Of a stretch of 64,000 bases of DNA, positions 43,827 to 53,358 are shown one piece after another (positions within the stretch are counted from its first letter, which is position 1; every line of letters starts with the position of its first letter). This DNA comes from Natronoflexus pectinivorans (GTDB taxonomy: Bacteria > Bacteroidota > Bacteroidia > Bacteroidales > Marinilabiliaceae). The notes under the pieces are model-generated. The model was not told the DNA's origin, made no database searches, and saw only the letters and a program-made list of their open reading frames with translations. The stretch is taken from positions 16,202 to 80,201 of the forward strand of contig NZ_SLWK01000015.1 of assembly GCF_004345615.1 (NCBI RefSeq), in the 5' to 3' direction. Position numbers and translations under genes: made by a program.

Positions 43827-44309
43827 ATGTCATCAGAAATTAGTTCATCATACATTCCAATGCTGGAAGACCGGTTGGAAAAATTGTGGCATCGATCGTT
43901 CGACTGGGCAGCCTGGAAAAAAGGCACTCTGCTTGTTTTAAAAAATGCTTTTGGAGAGGAGAGTGCTTACTACAAACAACTCTTCACAACCGATTATGAA
44001 TACAGCAGCTGGTCTCTGCGCGACACAGCCGGAAGCGGAGATCCGGTAAAATCCTCCTGTGCAGAATTACTGGAGATTTGTATCATGGATTTAAAACAAA
44101 AATCGACCAACCAAACGCTTCAAACAGGTGAATTTCTCAAAAAGTTTCTATCGTCAGAAACTCCGGATGAAATTGAAGCCATTATTAAGTCTGACGTGCC
44201 GCAATTTGAGAAAGAAGAAAAAATAGAGGAAATTTTGGCCAAACAAAACAGCAAAGCAGTATTGAAAAGTTTCAGTTCATTGCTTGTTGCATTAGGCAAC
44301 AAACAATGA
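43827..44309 (+). CDS. Conserved-looking hypothetical protein
   Basis: 160 residues, soluble, no signal peptide or membrane segment. It is helix-rich, with an aromatic patch near the N-terminus (LWHRSFDWAAWKKG) and a Lys/Glu-rich C-terminus. I do not recognise a family. The gene converges on argS with only 13 bases between the stops. The codon use and full-length frame support a real gene. Confidence 0.7.
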   Translation: MSSEISSSYIPMLEDRLEKLWHRSFDWAAWKKGTLLVLKNAFGEESAYYKQLFTTDYEYSSWSLRDTAGSGDPVKSSCAELLEICIMDLKQKSTNQTLQTGEFLKKFLSSETPDEIEAIIKSDVPQFEKEEKIEEILAKQNSKAVLKSFSSLLVALGNKQ

Positions 44310-44322
44310 ACTGAATGATTTT

Positions 44323-46116
44323 TTACATTCTGTCGGGAACTCCGGCTCCCAAAAGCCACATACCTTTTTTAAGAACATCTGCCACAGCTTTACAGAGTGT
44401 TAGCCTCATTTCCCGAATGTTCTCGTCGGTTTCAAACAGAATTGGACTATCGTGGTAAAACTGGTTAAACTCTTTTGCCAAATCATATATGTAATTCGAT
44501 ATCAACGCCGGGCTGAATGCTTTTCCGGCCTCCATCACCACGTTTGGAAAATTAGCAACAGTGCGGACAAGATTGTTTTCCTTTTCGCTCAATTCAACAT
44601 CAGCCGGAGCACTGCCTTTCCATGTGATTCCTTTTTCCTCTGCTTTACGAAATATTGAGCGAATGCGGGCATGGGTGTATTGTATAAACGGGCCGGTATT
44701 TCCATTAAAATCGATGGATTCCTTGGGATTAAAAGTCATGTTTTTACGTGGATCCACTTTGAGAATGAAATATTTGAGTGCACCTAAAGCAATCATTCGA
44801 ATCACCTCTTCAGCAGCCTCTTCACTATATCCGTCAAGTTTACCCAGTTCCCTGGACATTTCCCGACTGGTATTAATCATCTCCTCCATCAAATCATCGG
44901 CATCAACCACTGTACCTTCACGCGATTTCATTTTACCTTCGGGCAACTCCACCATTCCGTAACTGAAATGAACTAAATCCTTACCCCACTCAAAGCCCAG
45001 TTTATCCAGAACAATGGAGAGAACCTTGAAATGATAATCCTGCTCATTTCCCACAACATATACCATTTTATCAATGGTATAGTCATCAAAACGGAGCTTT
45101 GCAGTTCCAATGTCCTGCGTCATATAAACCGATGTACCGTCACTCCTCAGTAATAGTTTCTGATCCAGACCCCTATCTTCCAAATCAGCCCACACACTGT
45201 TGTCATCTTTTTTAAAGAAAACCCCATCCTTTAAACCTTTTAAAACCATATCCCGTCCCACAGAATAAGTATCGCTTTCATAGTAGATTTTGTCAAAATC
45301 TACTCCAAGGTTTTTGTATGTTACGTCAAATCCGTCATACACCCAATGGTTCATTGTTTTCCAAAGCTCAACAACATCTTTATCTCCCTTTTCCCAATTA
45401 AGAAGCATTTCACGGGCTTCAGCCATCAGTTTTGATTGTTTCTCAGCCTCATCTTTACTCACACCGGCTTCTTTCAAGGCAGCTTGCTCTGCTTTGTATT
45501 CCTGATCAAATTTTACGTAATAATTTCCAACAAGATGATCGCCCTTCTTTCCTGAAGATTCAGGCGTTTCTCCATTTCCCCATTTTTTCCAGGCCAACAT
45601 CGATTTACAGATGTGAATTCCCCGGTCGTTTACAATGTTGGTTTTAACGACTCTGTGACCGTTAGCGGCTGCAATCCGTGAAAGTGAATATCCCAAAAGA
45701 TTGTTACGGATGTGGCCAAGATGCAAAGGTTTATTGGTGTTGGGTGATGAATATTCAATCATCATCAACGGAGACTCCTCTGTTACCGGAATAAAACCAA
45801 ACTCATCATTATCCTTTATTTCGTTCAATACATCAATCCAGTAGCCATGTGCAAGTACAATGTTCAAAAAGCCTTTAACAACGTTAAAGGCTGAAACTTC
45901 ATTCATCTTTTCACACAAGTAGTTACCAAGATCTTTCCCGGTCTCCTCGGGTGTTTTTTTTGAGTACCTCAGCAAAGGAAAAACCACTATGGTAAAATCT
46001 CCATCCTGATCCTTCCGGGTAAGTTGTACCTGTATGGATTCTTCTGAAATTTCTGCATTGTACAGCTCTTTAAACGCTTCTACAGCCAGTTGTTTAAGTC
46101 CGGATTCTATGTTCAT
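44323..46116 (-). CDS. argS: Arginyl-tRNA synthetase
   Basis: Class I aminoacyl-tRNA synthetase, charging tRNA-Arg. The 597-residue protein has an N-terminal Add1 domain (about 1-100), the class I HIGH motif as HLGH in SSPNTNKPLHLGHIRNNLLG, the KMSKS-like KMKSREG, ArgRS-typical LRSDGTSVYMTQDIGTA and the C-terminal anticodon-binding DALR domain with ISNYIYDLAKEFNQFYHDSPIL, ending in WLLGAGVPDRM. Its leader (about 160 bases if the TATCTTTG box at 46291-46284 is used) contains a perfect 13-bp hairpin. Confidence 0.96.
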   Translation of the reverse strand: MNIESGLKQLAVEAFKELYNAEISEESIQVQLTRKDQDGDFTIVVFPLLRYSKKTPEETGKDLGNYLCEKMNEVSAFNVVKGFLNIVLAHGYWIDVLNEIKDNDEFGFIPVTEESPLMMIEYSSPNTNKPLHLGHIRNNLLGYSLSRIAAANGHRVVKTNIVNDRGIHICKSMLAWKKWGNGETPESSGKKGDHLVGNYYVKFDQEYKAEQAALKEAGVSKDEAEKQSKLMAEAREMLLNWEKGDKDVVELWKTMNHWVYDGFDVTYKNLGVDFDKIYYESDTYSVGRDMVLKGLKDGVFFKKDDNSVWADLEDRGLDQKLLLRSDGTSVYMTQDIGTAKLRFDDYTIDKMVYVVGNEQDYHFKVLSIVLDKLGFEWGKDLVHFSYGMVELPEGKMKSREGTVVDADDLMEEMINTSREMSRELGKLDGYSEEAAEEVIRMIALGALKYFILKVDPRKNMTFNPKESIDFNGNTGPFIQYTHARIRSIFRKAEEKGITWKGSAPADVELSEKENNLVRTVANFPNVVMEAGKAFSPALISNYIYDLAKEFNQFYHDSPILFETDENIREMRLTLCKAVADVLKKGMWLLGAGVPDRM

Positions 46117-46647
46117 TCGAAAAATATTTATTTATATTTTAGTTTACTATATATTTCAACCTTTATTGGAGATTTTAAATTCCGCTTTGCGGAATTTAAA
46201 ACATACTTCTACCCTTTAGTATTAATCCTAATCAACGACCAATGATCATAAACAATTGGGTTTTCGTCAAATTTTTAATCCTGCAAAGATAAAAAATATA
46301 CCGGTAAACATCTGAAAACTTTTACTTACGAAAAAAAAAGGTCTCCAATTGTCAAAATTACCTTTCGCAAACACGAAAAATTATCTATTTTTAATATAAA
46401 GTAATGATTATTAAAACTCAATTCCGACCATATTTATATAATATATGATTACAAAACAAAGTTGCTATTAAACCAAGCAGTTTTATTTTCTATCAAAGTA
46501 ACAAAAACAGGTCAACAAAGGTATAATTATGAAAGATTAAGTGTTGGATTCGCTTCTTTGGGAGCTTCTATTTTCGAATAAAAATCAAGTCCTTGTTCTT
46601 TCATTGATTGATAACAGATTAGATACTTATACTTGGAAAATTAAAAT
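46117..46647. other. argS leader and divergent intergenic region
   Basis: A 531-base AT-rich gap. On the minus strand TATCTTTG (46291-46284) is a probable -7 box for argS; no clear TTG partner is at the usual spacing. Between it and the argS start lies the hairpin TTTTAAATTCCGC-TTT-GCGGAATTTAAAA (46173-46201), 13 bp, without a following U-run. Upstream of the kinase gene I see no consensus promoter and no further gene. Confidence 0.5.
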
Positions 46648-48813
46648 ATGGGAATATCAATACATATATATGACAGCGTGGTAAGCGTTTTCAACTACCC
46701 CCTTTTTAACTTTGAAATGTTATCGGGAGTTTTGTTTTTGGATGACACCATGGCTGCCGAGTCATTAAACCAACTTAAACAATCTATAAGTATTGCGCTA
46801 ATTGTGCTTGGAGTGGCAATGGCTGTTTTTCTGATCATCAATTTCAGAAACAACATGAAGCGAAGAAAAACTCCATCAGGCATTTCTTCTGCTCCACTTA
46901 TGGAGCCTTCAGGGCAATTTAATCAATTGAATTTTTCTATTCTTGACCATCATCCCACCCCAACTGCTATTTGCCGAAATGACGGAATCATTGAATATGT
47001 CAATCAAAATTTTTCCAGGGCATTTGGATCCACGCCAACAAATATGATCAGGCTTTTGCTGTTTAATATACTTCCGGGGCATATTTCCACTGCCTTATCT
47101 TACACACTTGAGGAAAACAAATCAACAAGCGGAGAAACAAGCAGTGGGTTTTTTAGTCCTAACACCAAAACAAGGTATAAGGTACGTTGGCAACTATCTG
47201 ATGCCAAGAAGAATGAAAAAAACCGCCTGATTATAACCCTTGAAGCTGTTCCAAAGGTTGAGTTCATCGACCAGAAAGAAAACGAGGGAATAGGAATCAT
47301 TAAAGAGATATTGGATAATGCACCCCAGGCCATTTTTATTGAGGATGAGAGCGGAGTAATTCTGGAGGTTAACAATGCTGCCTGTTCACTCCACGGACTA
47401 TCCAGGGATGAAATGATTGGGCGGGTTATTACTGAGTTGTCACCAGACGATTTCCGAAAAGAGATAACACAAAAGCATCAGTTGTTATCTGAACATGATG
47501 GGGTAAAATTTAAAAGTGTGGCATATCCGGGACACGGCGTTCCAAAACCAATAGAAATTCATGTAAACAGGATTAATTATATGGGGAAAAAAGCTCTTCT
47601 TTTTATTATTACAGATTTGTCAGAACAAATTGAACGGAAAAAAGAGCTTGACGAATATAAAATAAAAGCAGATGAGAGTGACCGGTTAAAATCATCATTC
47701 TTGTCAAATTTATCACACGAAGTGCGTACTCCCATGAACTCAATAATGGGCTTCGCAGAACTGTTAGCGGAACCTGAAATCAATGAGAATGAACGCAAAG
47801 AGTTCATTCAACTGATCAGGCAAAGTGGGAAAGAATTATTAAACCAAATCAATAGTATGATCGACTTCGCAAAAATTGAAGCCGGTCTGATACACCTTAA
47901 AACCGACATCTGCAATCTTGAAATTTTGTTTCACCATCTGCACGACTATGCGCATGATATTCTTAAAAACAACGATAAGCTAAAGCTCTTTTTTGATTTG
48001 CCCCGTGATCTGATAAAAAACAGCATAGCAAGTGATCGTCACCGATTAAAGCAAATTCTGGAAATTCTTCTATCAAACAGTCTCAAGTATACAGATGAAG
48101 GGGTAATTGAAGTTGGAGTAAAAATCAAAGCTCCCCAACTATATGAGTTTTATGTTCGTGATAGTGGTCTTGGCATACCGGAGGACAAACACAGACAGAT
48201 TTTTGAAAATTTTCGTCAGGGCAACGATGGGAATTCAAGAGAATACAGTGGTATGGGAATTGGTTTATCCATCGCCTCAAGACTAATACAATTTATGGGA
48301 GGACATCAATGGGTTATTTCTGAACCAGGCAAAGGATCCGAATTCAGATTTGTTATTCCCGATTTGCTTTACCCACAAGGATCTCCCTTCATGCAGGTTT
48401 CCTGCGGCCCAACAACCATGTTGAAAAAAGTGATGATAATTGCTCCAACCGAAGAGTTATTTCTGGATCTGTGTAATGATTCAAAACCATTTAACTATCA
48501 AATACTTTGGGCACAAAACGCACTTGAGATAAAAGCTATGCTTTTATCGAACAACATCAGGTTTATTCTGATTGATTTGGATCATTTACCTTTTTGGCAA
48601 GAGTTGTTGCCAAGAATTAAATCCATTGAAAACAAAGTTCAGATGATTGCCATTACCGATCATCTGGATTACAAACGACGAGAAAGACTCAAATCAATGG
48701 GATTTCATGATGCAGTAAAAACCCCGATAAACATCCCCATTTTACTTAGTTTACTTGAGAAGAATGAGCTCTCGGCCATCTATTCATTAACATCATCCAT
48801 TAATCAAAACTAG
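46648..48813 (+). CDS. Hybrid histidine kinase with PAS domains and degenerate receiver
   Basis: A 721-residue membrane sensor kinase. It has a single transmembrane helix near residues 48-68, two PAS-like domains (about 90-205 and 215-335; AACSLHGLSRDEMIGR), then HisKA with phospho-accepting His357 (FLSNLSHEVRTPMNSIMGF) and a HATPase_c with DSGLGIPEDKHRQIFENFRQ and GMGIGLSIA. The C-terminal ~120 residues form a receiver-like domain with Asp643 (LIDLDHLPFW) and KTPI. The N-terminal acidic pair of receivers is replaced by APTEE, so phosphotransfer is doubtful. No response regulator is adjacent. Confidence 0.9.
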   Translation: MGISIHIYDSVVSVFNYPLFNFEMLSGVLFLDDTMAAESLNQLKQSISIALIVLGVAMAVFLIINFRNNMKRRKTPSGISSAPLMEPSGQFNQLNFSILDHHPTPTAICRNDGIIEYVNQNFSRAFGSTPTNMIRLLLFNILPGHISTALSYTLEENKSTSGETSSGFFSPNTKTRYKVRWQLSDAKKNEKNRLIITLEAVPKVEFIDQKENEGIGIIKEILDNAPQAIFIEDESGVILEVNNAACSLHGLSRDEMIGRVITELSPDDFRKEITQKHQLLSEHDGVKFKSVAYPGHGVPKPIEIHVNRINYMGKKALLFIITDLSEQIERKKELDEYKIKADESDRLKSSFLSNLSHEVRTPMNSIMGFAELLAEPEINENERKEFIQLIRQSGKELLNQINSMIDFAKIEAGLIHLKTDICNLEILFHHLHDYAHDILKNNDKLKLFFDLPRDLIKNSIASDRHRLKQILEILLSNSLKYTDEGVIEVGVKIKAPQLYEFYVRDSGLGIPEDKHRQIFENFRQGNDGNSREYSGMGIGLSIASRLIQFMGGHQWVISEPGKGSEFRFVIPDLLYPQGSPFMQVSCGPTTMLKKVMIIAPTEELFLDLCNDSKPFNYQILWAQNALEIKAMLLSNNIRFILIDLDHLPFWQELLPRIKSIENKVQMIAITDHLDYKRRERLKSMGFHDAVKTPINIPILLSLLEKNELSAIYSLTSSINQN

Positions 48814-48994
48814 ATAATTGATCTGGTTTTAATTTCAGATTTTATGGCACTGAGAGAAAATTATTATAGTGAGATAGATTAAAAAAATCAATCTTAATAC
48901 AATTATCGATTAATAACGGGGCATAATTGTCTAGACTTTTCCCATATCAATCTGAAAGATTGACAAAAATTGCACACTTGAATTTAATCGGTCT

Positions 48995-49663
48995 TTAATG
49001 CAGGTCAAAAAAGATGGTTATTTTGTAGGTACTCTCTACCTTCCTGTTCTGTCTTCGTTCCGGAATCCAGCGCCATTCATCCGGAAACTCTCTTGAAGCT
49101 TTCAAAACTGCACTGGTTAAAAAGCGATGGTCTGAGCTACCAACATAACGATGTACAATTTCACCATCCGGTGAAATGACTAGGTATAGATCTACTTTTC
49201 CTGATATGCCTTCCTCAAAAGCATCAAGGGGATATCCTACTTTGTTCAACAAAAACACATACGGTACCAAAGGACTTCCCAAAAACAGACACGGAGACTC
49301 GAATCTTAAAACAGATTGCCGCTCGTGCCCGGCAATCCGAACAATGGAATCTAAATCATAATTATACTGGAACTCAAAAGCATTACCAAGATTAAAATAG
49401 ATCCACACTCCTACTTTTTTACCTTTATGATATTGTCCACTTTCAATTAAGTGTGTTTTATAATGTAACCTATAAGTACCATGTTTTATAGAAGTATCTG
49501 ATGGAAGCACATGATAGTTCTCAATCATTTGTCCACGGTGAAATGTTCGTGTTTTTTGCCCGGATGATACAATAGAAACAGACATAAAAACAAGCACTGC
49601 CATGCAATTAAGCATGGCAGCATTCAAATTAACTTTGCAGTATGTTCGGTTAAAAAAGATCAT
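48995..49663 (-). CDS. Exported TonB-C-terminal-like protein
   Basis: Probably an envelope protein of about 222 residues. The start at 49663 is chosen because a longer frame would overlap the upstream gene; the start at 49615 is also possible. A hydrophobic signal segment (LNCMAVLVFMSVSIVSSGQ) is followed by a toxin-antidote/MORN-like stretch (KHGTYRLHYKTHLIESGQYHKGKKVGVWIYF) and a C-terminal domain (FEEGISGKVDLYLVISPDGEIVHRYVGSSDHRF ... PERRQNRKVESTYKITIFFDL) resembling the TonB energy-transducer fold. No N-terminal TonB Pro-rich linker is visible. The role is unknown. Confidence 0.72.
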   Translation of the reverse strand: MIFFNRTYCKVNLNAAMLNCMAVLVFMSVSIVSSGQKTRTFHRGQMIENYHVLPSDTSIKHGTYRLHYKTHLIESGQYHKGKKVGVWIYFNLGNAFEFQYNYDLDSIVRIAGHERQSVLRFESPCLFLGSPLVPYVFLLNKVGYPLDAFEEGISGKVDLYLVISPDGEIVHRYVGSSDHRFLTSAVLKASREFPDEWRWIPERRQNRKVESTYKITIFFDLH

Positions 49664-49694
49664 AGGCTTGTTGCATTCAATACTTTGCAGAAAT

Positions 49695-49988
49695 CTACTT
49701 ATCCTCGGGAGGAGAAACAGACACTTTATCAAGCAATTGCCCAAATTTTGTCACCATATCTTTTCTAATATTATAAAAATAGCTCTTTACCAGTTTTGGG
49801 TTATCCTTGCCATCAGGATGGTTTACCCTTGCAATAAACTCCTTTTTAAAATTCAACGCATCAGCAATCAATTGATCTAACTCTTCATCATTGATTTTTT
49901 TAAAGATTACTTTACACAGATATGCCTGTGTAACCAGTTCTGAAGCCAGAAAGTTTATGTCCTTTTTTAAATTTCTAACACTCGCCAT
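49695..49988 (-). CDS. Small hypothetical protein
   Basis: 97 residues, charged, mostly helical, cytoplasmic. It is Lys-rich with no Cys motif except Cys24 and no signal peptide. I recognise no family. It lies 31 bases upstream of the TonB-like gene, in the same direction, so the two may be co-transcribed. Confidence 0.65.
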   Translation of the reverse strand: MASVRNLKKDINFLASELVTQAYLCKVIFKKINDEELDQLIADALNFKKEFIARVNHPDGKDNPKLVKSYFYNIRKDMVTKFGQLLDKVSVSPPEDK

Positions 49989-50101
49989 AGCAATAATTTA
50001 GTTTGATTAAATACTTAATTTTAAAAGAATCTGATACGATTCTTTAAGGATAAACTATCCCTGTTTGTTCTACCAAATGTAACCAAAAAAACAATTAAAC
50101 A

Positions 50102-51388
50102 CTAATTCAGCAGGTTCCATTTCCTGAATGTCTCAATCACATCCTTACGCAGAGAATCAGGGAGGCTCTCTATTCGGGTTAAATGACATCCATTCTCCAT
50201 TTCTATGTGTATACTGTTCTTTAATTGCGATATGTCCGGAGTTGTTGCACTCCAGGGGTCATTTCCTCCAGTGATCAGCAGCATTCGGGGATCTGATCTG
50301 TGTAATTGATTCTTTACGTTGTTAATGGGTTGTGGATGATAAACCGGCTGAAAACCAACATCCGGAATTAAAATATCAGAACTGATGGTGTCTGTATCAA
50401 TGGTTTTTAAATATGGTTGCAAAGGAGTTGTCAAATAGCCATAATACCCCAACTCTGAGTAGGCCTGTATAAAAAACGGCCCAACTTGTTCAGACTCCTG
50501 CTCAGTGAAGTAGCTAAAATCGATGCCTCTGTAAAGATGATCAAAAAGTTCTCGTGAGGACACCGACGGACTTGGAACTAAATCCAAAGGTACACACCAT
50601 TGCCATAAACTAAACGGATATTCCAGAACTGATAACTCAAATGCTTTTTCAATACCCATGGAAAACGTCCAGCCTTTCTCCTCTGCCATCTCCTCAAACA
50701 TAGGAATCATCTGATTTCGTCTCTTCAGAACCTCCTTCTGGAACGCCAGTATTCGTCCTCGCTCTTCATGAGTCCCAATCTGATTAAAAAAATCAATCAA
50801 GCGCTTGTCATCCCTCTCTAGATTAAATGGAGCTACATAGGTTACAGTAGCATCAACCGACCGTGGAAACATTGCGCGGTGAATAATGGCAGCCTGTCCC
50901 CCTTTACTGATTCCGGTTGACACCCATTTCCCTCTGTATAATTTACGGAAAATCTGAATGACGTTTTGATGGTCTCTCGCAGCCTGATCAATGGTTAAGT
51001 ATTGCCAGTCAATAGAATCCGGTCTGGATTCGCCAAAAAATCGATGCTCAACCACAATCTGATTGGCACCTAACAACTGAGACAGTTCTGATGCATAATT
51101 TTGAGGTGCCATGTAACCTTCTGTAACAATTACTACAGGTGCTGCATTGGATACATGATTTACCCAAGCACGTTGTTTAAACGTGCCTGATTCGGGGTTA
51201 TGATGATCCACAGGTTGCTCAACCCATACCAAAAATGATTGATTGAAACCCGTAAAGGTTTCAATCTGCTCGTAAACAAGATCACGTTCCTTATCATACA
51301 GTTCATTCAAAGTTTGATATCTAACCGAACACGAAACCGCTATGAGTAAAAAAAGAGATTTCCAAATGTGATGATATCGAATTCGCAT
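50102..51388 (-). CDS. S37/S28-like serine peptidase lipoprotein
   Basis: A 428-residue lipoprotein (lipobox LIAVSC, Cys20) with an alpha/beta-hydrolase fold. Visible: VWVEQPVDHHNPESGTFKQR, VEHRFFGESRP, the nucleophile Ser161 in STGISKGGQAA, Asp in ITGGNDPWSAT and His in NGCHLTRIES. This set matches the S28/S37 (tripeptidyl- or prolyl-type aminopeptidase) families, anchored at the cell envelope and probably trimming peptides. The exact specificity is unknown. The gene stands alone, with gaps on both sides. Confidence 0.85.
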   Translation of the reverse strand: MRIRYHHIWKSLFLLIAVSCSVRYQTLNELYDKERDLVYEQIETFTGFNQSFLVWVEQPVDHHNPESGTFKQRAWVNHVSNAAPVVIVTEGYMAPQNYASELSQLLGANQIVVEHRFFGESRPDSIDWQYLTIDQAARDHQNVIQIFRKLYRGKWVSTGISKGGQAAIIHRAMFPRSVDATVTYVAPFNLERDDKRLIDFFNQIGTHEERGRILAFQKEVLKRRNQMIPMFEEMAEEKGWTFSMGIEKAFELSVLEYPFSLWQWCVPLDLVPSPSVSSRELFDHLYRGIDFSYFTEQESEQVGPFFIQAYSELGYYGYLTTPLQPYLKTIDTDTISSDILIPDVGFQPVYHPQPINNVKNQLHRSDPRMLLITGGNDPWSATTPDISQLKNSIHIEMENGCHLTRIESLPDSLRKDVIETFRKWNLLN

Positions 51389-51658
51389 AAAAAAAGTATT
51401 AGTTTATTGTAAAAATAGGAATTACCTGATAATTCCTGATTGTTGCGAACATTATTTAATCGTAAATCAATGGTTAATTTACCAAGAAATCAACTTTCAG
51501 GCCTTCGCAAAAAAAACAAAATATGAAAAACAGATTTCTCTCTGCAACTAGCCAAATGAAAACCGGGAAACAATTTATTCAAAAAATGATGCAATAATTA
51601 GAAATCACTAAGAAATATTTCAGATATTGTAAAAAATAAGAATTTGAGAGTATAAAGC

Positions 51659-52069
51659 ATGAACAACATCAGAAGCAGAAATTTTATATCAGAGATTACA
51701 TTCATAGCCACCAGAAGCAGTGGACCAGGTGGACAGCATGTAAATAAAGTCAGTTCAAAAATTGAATTAAGATTCTCTATTACTGAATCGTCTCTTCTCA
51801 CTACAGAAGAGAAGGAGAGAATTCTTTGGCGATTAAAAAATCGTGTTAACAACAAAGGTGAGATTATTATTACTGCTCAGGAAGAACGATCTCAGATAAA
51901 AAATAAGATGCTAGCTATTGACAAGTTTTATCAACTAATTGAAGGTGCACTAAAAACCAATAAAGCAAGAAAAACCACTAAACCTACACGATCATCCATT
52001 GCAAAACGCATTTTAAACAAAAAAATCACTGGTGAAAAGAAACAATTGAGAAAAAAAGATTTTTTGTAA
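51659..52069 (+). CDS. arfB: Alternative ribosome-rescue factor, ArfB type
   Basis: 136-residue peptidyl-tRNA hydrolase that frees ribosomes stalled on truncated mRNA. The GGQ motif is at residues 24-26 (ATRSSGPGGQHVNKVSSKIEL), and the basic C-terminal tail that enters the empty mRNA channel is present (KARKTTKPTRSSIAKRILNKK...KKQLRKKDF). The short length without RF recognition domains separates it from RF1/RF2. It appears to be a single gene. Confidence 0.93.
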   Translation: MNNIRSRNFISEITFIATRSSGPGGQHVNKVSSKIELRFSITESSLLTTEEKERILWRLKNRVNNKGEIIITAQEERSQIKNKMLAIDKFYQLIEGALKTNKARKTTKPTRSSIAKRILNKKITGEKKQLRKKDFL

Positions 52070-52134
52070 CCAATTAGGAATTAATTGCAAAGTTTATTAT
52101 TTTAACATAAGCATAACCATAAAACCACATATAC

Positions 52135-52611
52135 ATGTTAAAAAAGAGCATTCAACTTGGCACAGGTATCGGCAAATTGAAATTTGGAATGACCAGAGAA
52201 GAAGTTGTTTCAATAATCGGCGAACCAAATGAAATAGAAGAGTTTACACCTGACGAAACCAATGATACCGGCAATTCCATTGCCTGGCATTATGATGAAC
52301 TTGAGCTATCAGCTTCCTTTGATGAGGAAGATAATTGGAGACTTACGTCTTTGGCCGTAAGCTCTCCCGATTATCTGTTTGAAGATATAAACCTGATTGG
52401 CCTCAGTCAGGAAGAGGTGATGCAGCAAATTGAAATGATGGATTTAGGTGATATTGAATTAGAAGATCTCTCAGATGAAGATTTGGTTAACCAACAAGTG
52501 GGCAGTATTCCCGATGTAAGTCTCAATTTATGGTTTGAAGACGGAATTTTGACAGAAATACAATGGGGACCCTATTGGGATGAAGAAGACGAGTCCTACA
52601 TATGGCCTTAA
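52135..52611 (+). CDS. Acidic hypothetical protein
   Basis: 158 residues, strongly acidic, cytoplasmic. The N-terminus (GTGIGKLKFGMTREEVVSIIGEPNEIEEF) resembles the helix-turn of BamE/SmpA-like proteins, but there is no signal peptide, so that function is unlikely. It is Trp-rich at the C-terminus (WFEDG, IQWGPYW). I do not recognise a family with certainty. Confidence 0.72.
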   Translation: MLKKSIQLGTGIGKLKFGMTREEVVSIIGEPNEIEEFTPDETNDTGNSIAWHYDELELSASFDEEDNWRLTSLAVSSPDYLFEDINLIGLSQEEVMQQIEMMDLGDIELEDLSDEDLVNQQVGSIPDVSLNLWFEDGILTEIQWGPYWDEEDESYIWP

Positions 52612-52762
52612 GTATGTAAACATATGCAATATAAAAACAATTAGCTGAAGAGATTTATCGATTACCAGAAAACCAATTTTGAACATTTTTAAAACCATAC
52701 TGTTTATTCTTTAATTTGAGAAACTAAACACATAAATTTATATCACATTAATACAGTATGTT

Positions 52763-53182
52763 ATGAAAACACTTTTAAGCAACGAGAAAGACCTTGCAGC
52801 TTTGGTATTGCGAATAGGTTTTGGTTTTTACATGGTTTTTGGATATGGATTGGGTAAACTTCAAATGCTTTTTAGCGGAGAAATTATGTTCCCTGGCATG
52901 TTTGGCCTTAGTCCAATGATAAGTCTGATTCTGGCTGTTGGAGCTGAATTTTTTGCAGCACTGTTGGTGCTTTTTGGATTTCAGACCAGACTGGCTTCCA
53001 TACCTGTAATATTTACCATGGCAGTAGCAGCTTTTGTTGTACATTTCAGTGACCCATGGTTTCAGATGGGCGCCGATGGTGGCTCTAAAGAATTAGCGTT
53101 ACTATTCATGACAGGATTCCTTGGTACTTTCTTCCTTGGGTCAGGAAAATATTCACTGGATGGCCTTATTTCAAAAAAATAA
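52763..53182 (+). CDS. DoxX-family membrane protein
   Basis: 139 residues with four transmembrane helices, of the DoxX type: LVLRIGFGFYMVFGYGLGKL, a second helix with ISLILAVGAEFFAALLVLFGFQTRLASIPVIF, VVHFSDPWFQMGADGGSKELALLFMTGFLGTFFLGSGKYSLD. The family is linked with quinone or thiol oxidation. Substrate and partner are unknown here. A strong terminator follows. Confidence 0.9.
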   Translation: MKTLLSNEKDLAALVLRIGFGFYMVFGYGLGKLQMLFSGEIMFPGMFGLSPMISLILAVGAEFFAALLVLFGFQTRLASIPVIFTMAVAAFVVHFSDPWFQMGADGGSKELALLFMTGFLGTFFLGSGKYSLDGLISKK

Positions 53183-53222
53183 AGGAAATAAGATCATACC
53201 CAGCAGGTTATAAAATCATCAT

Positions 53223-53255
53223 AAACCGGTTGCTTCAAAAAGCAACCGGTTTTTT
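53223..53255 (+). terminator. Terminator after doxX-like gene
   Basis: AAACCGGTTGCTT-CAAA-AAGCAACCGGTTT, a 13-bp perfect stem followed by TTT. Confidence 0.85.
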
Positions 53256-53358
53256 GTTGGAACGCAATTTTTCATTAATTTAAGAGTGTAAATTAGAAAT
53301 TTCAAAACCTGATTTTGCAACGCAATCATCAATATAATAACCACATAACACTCATAGT

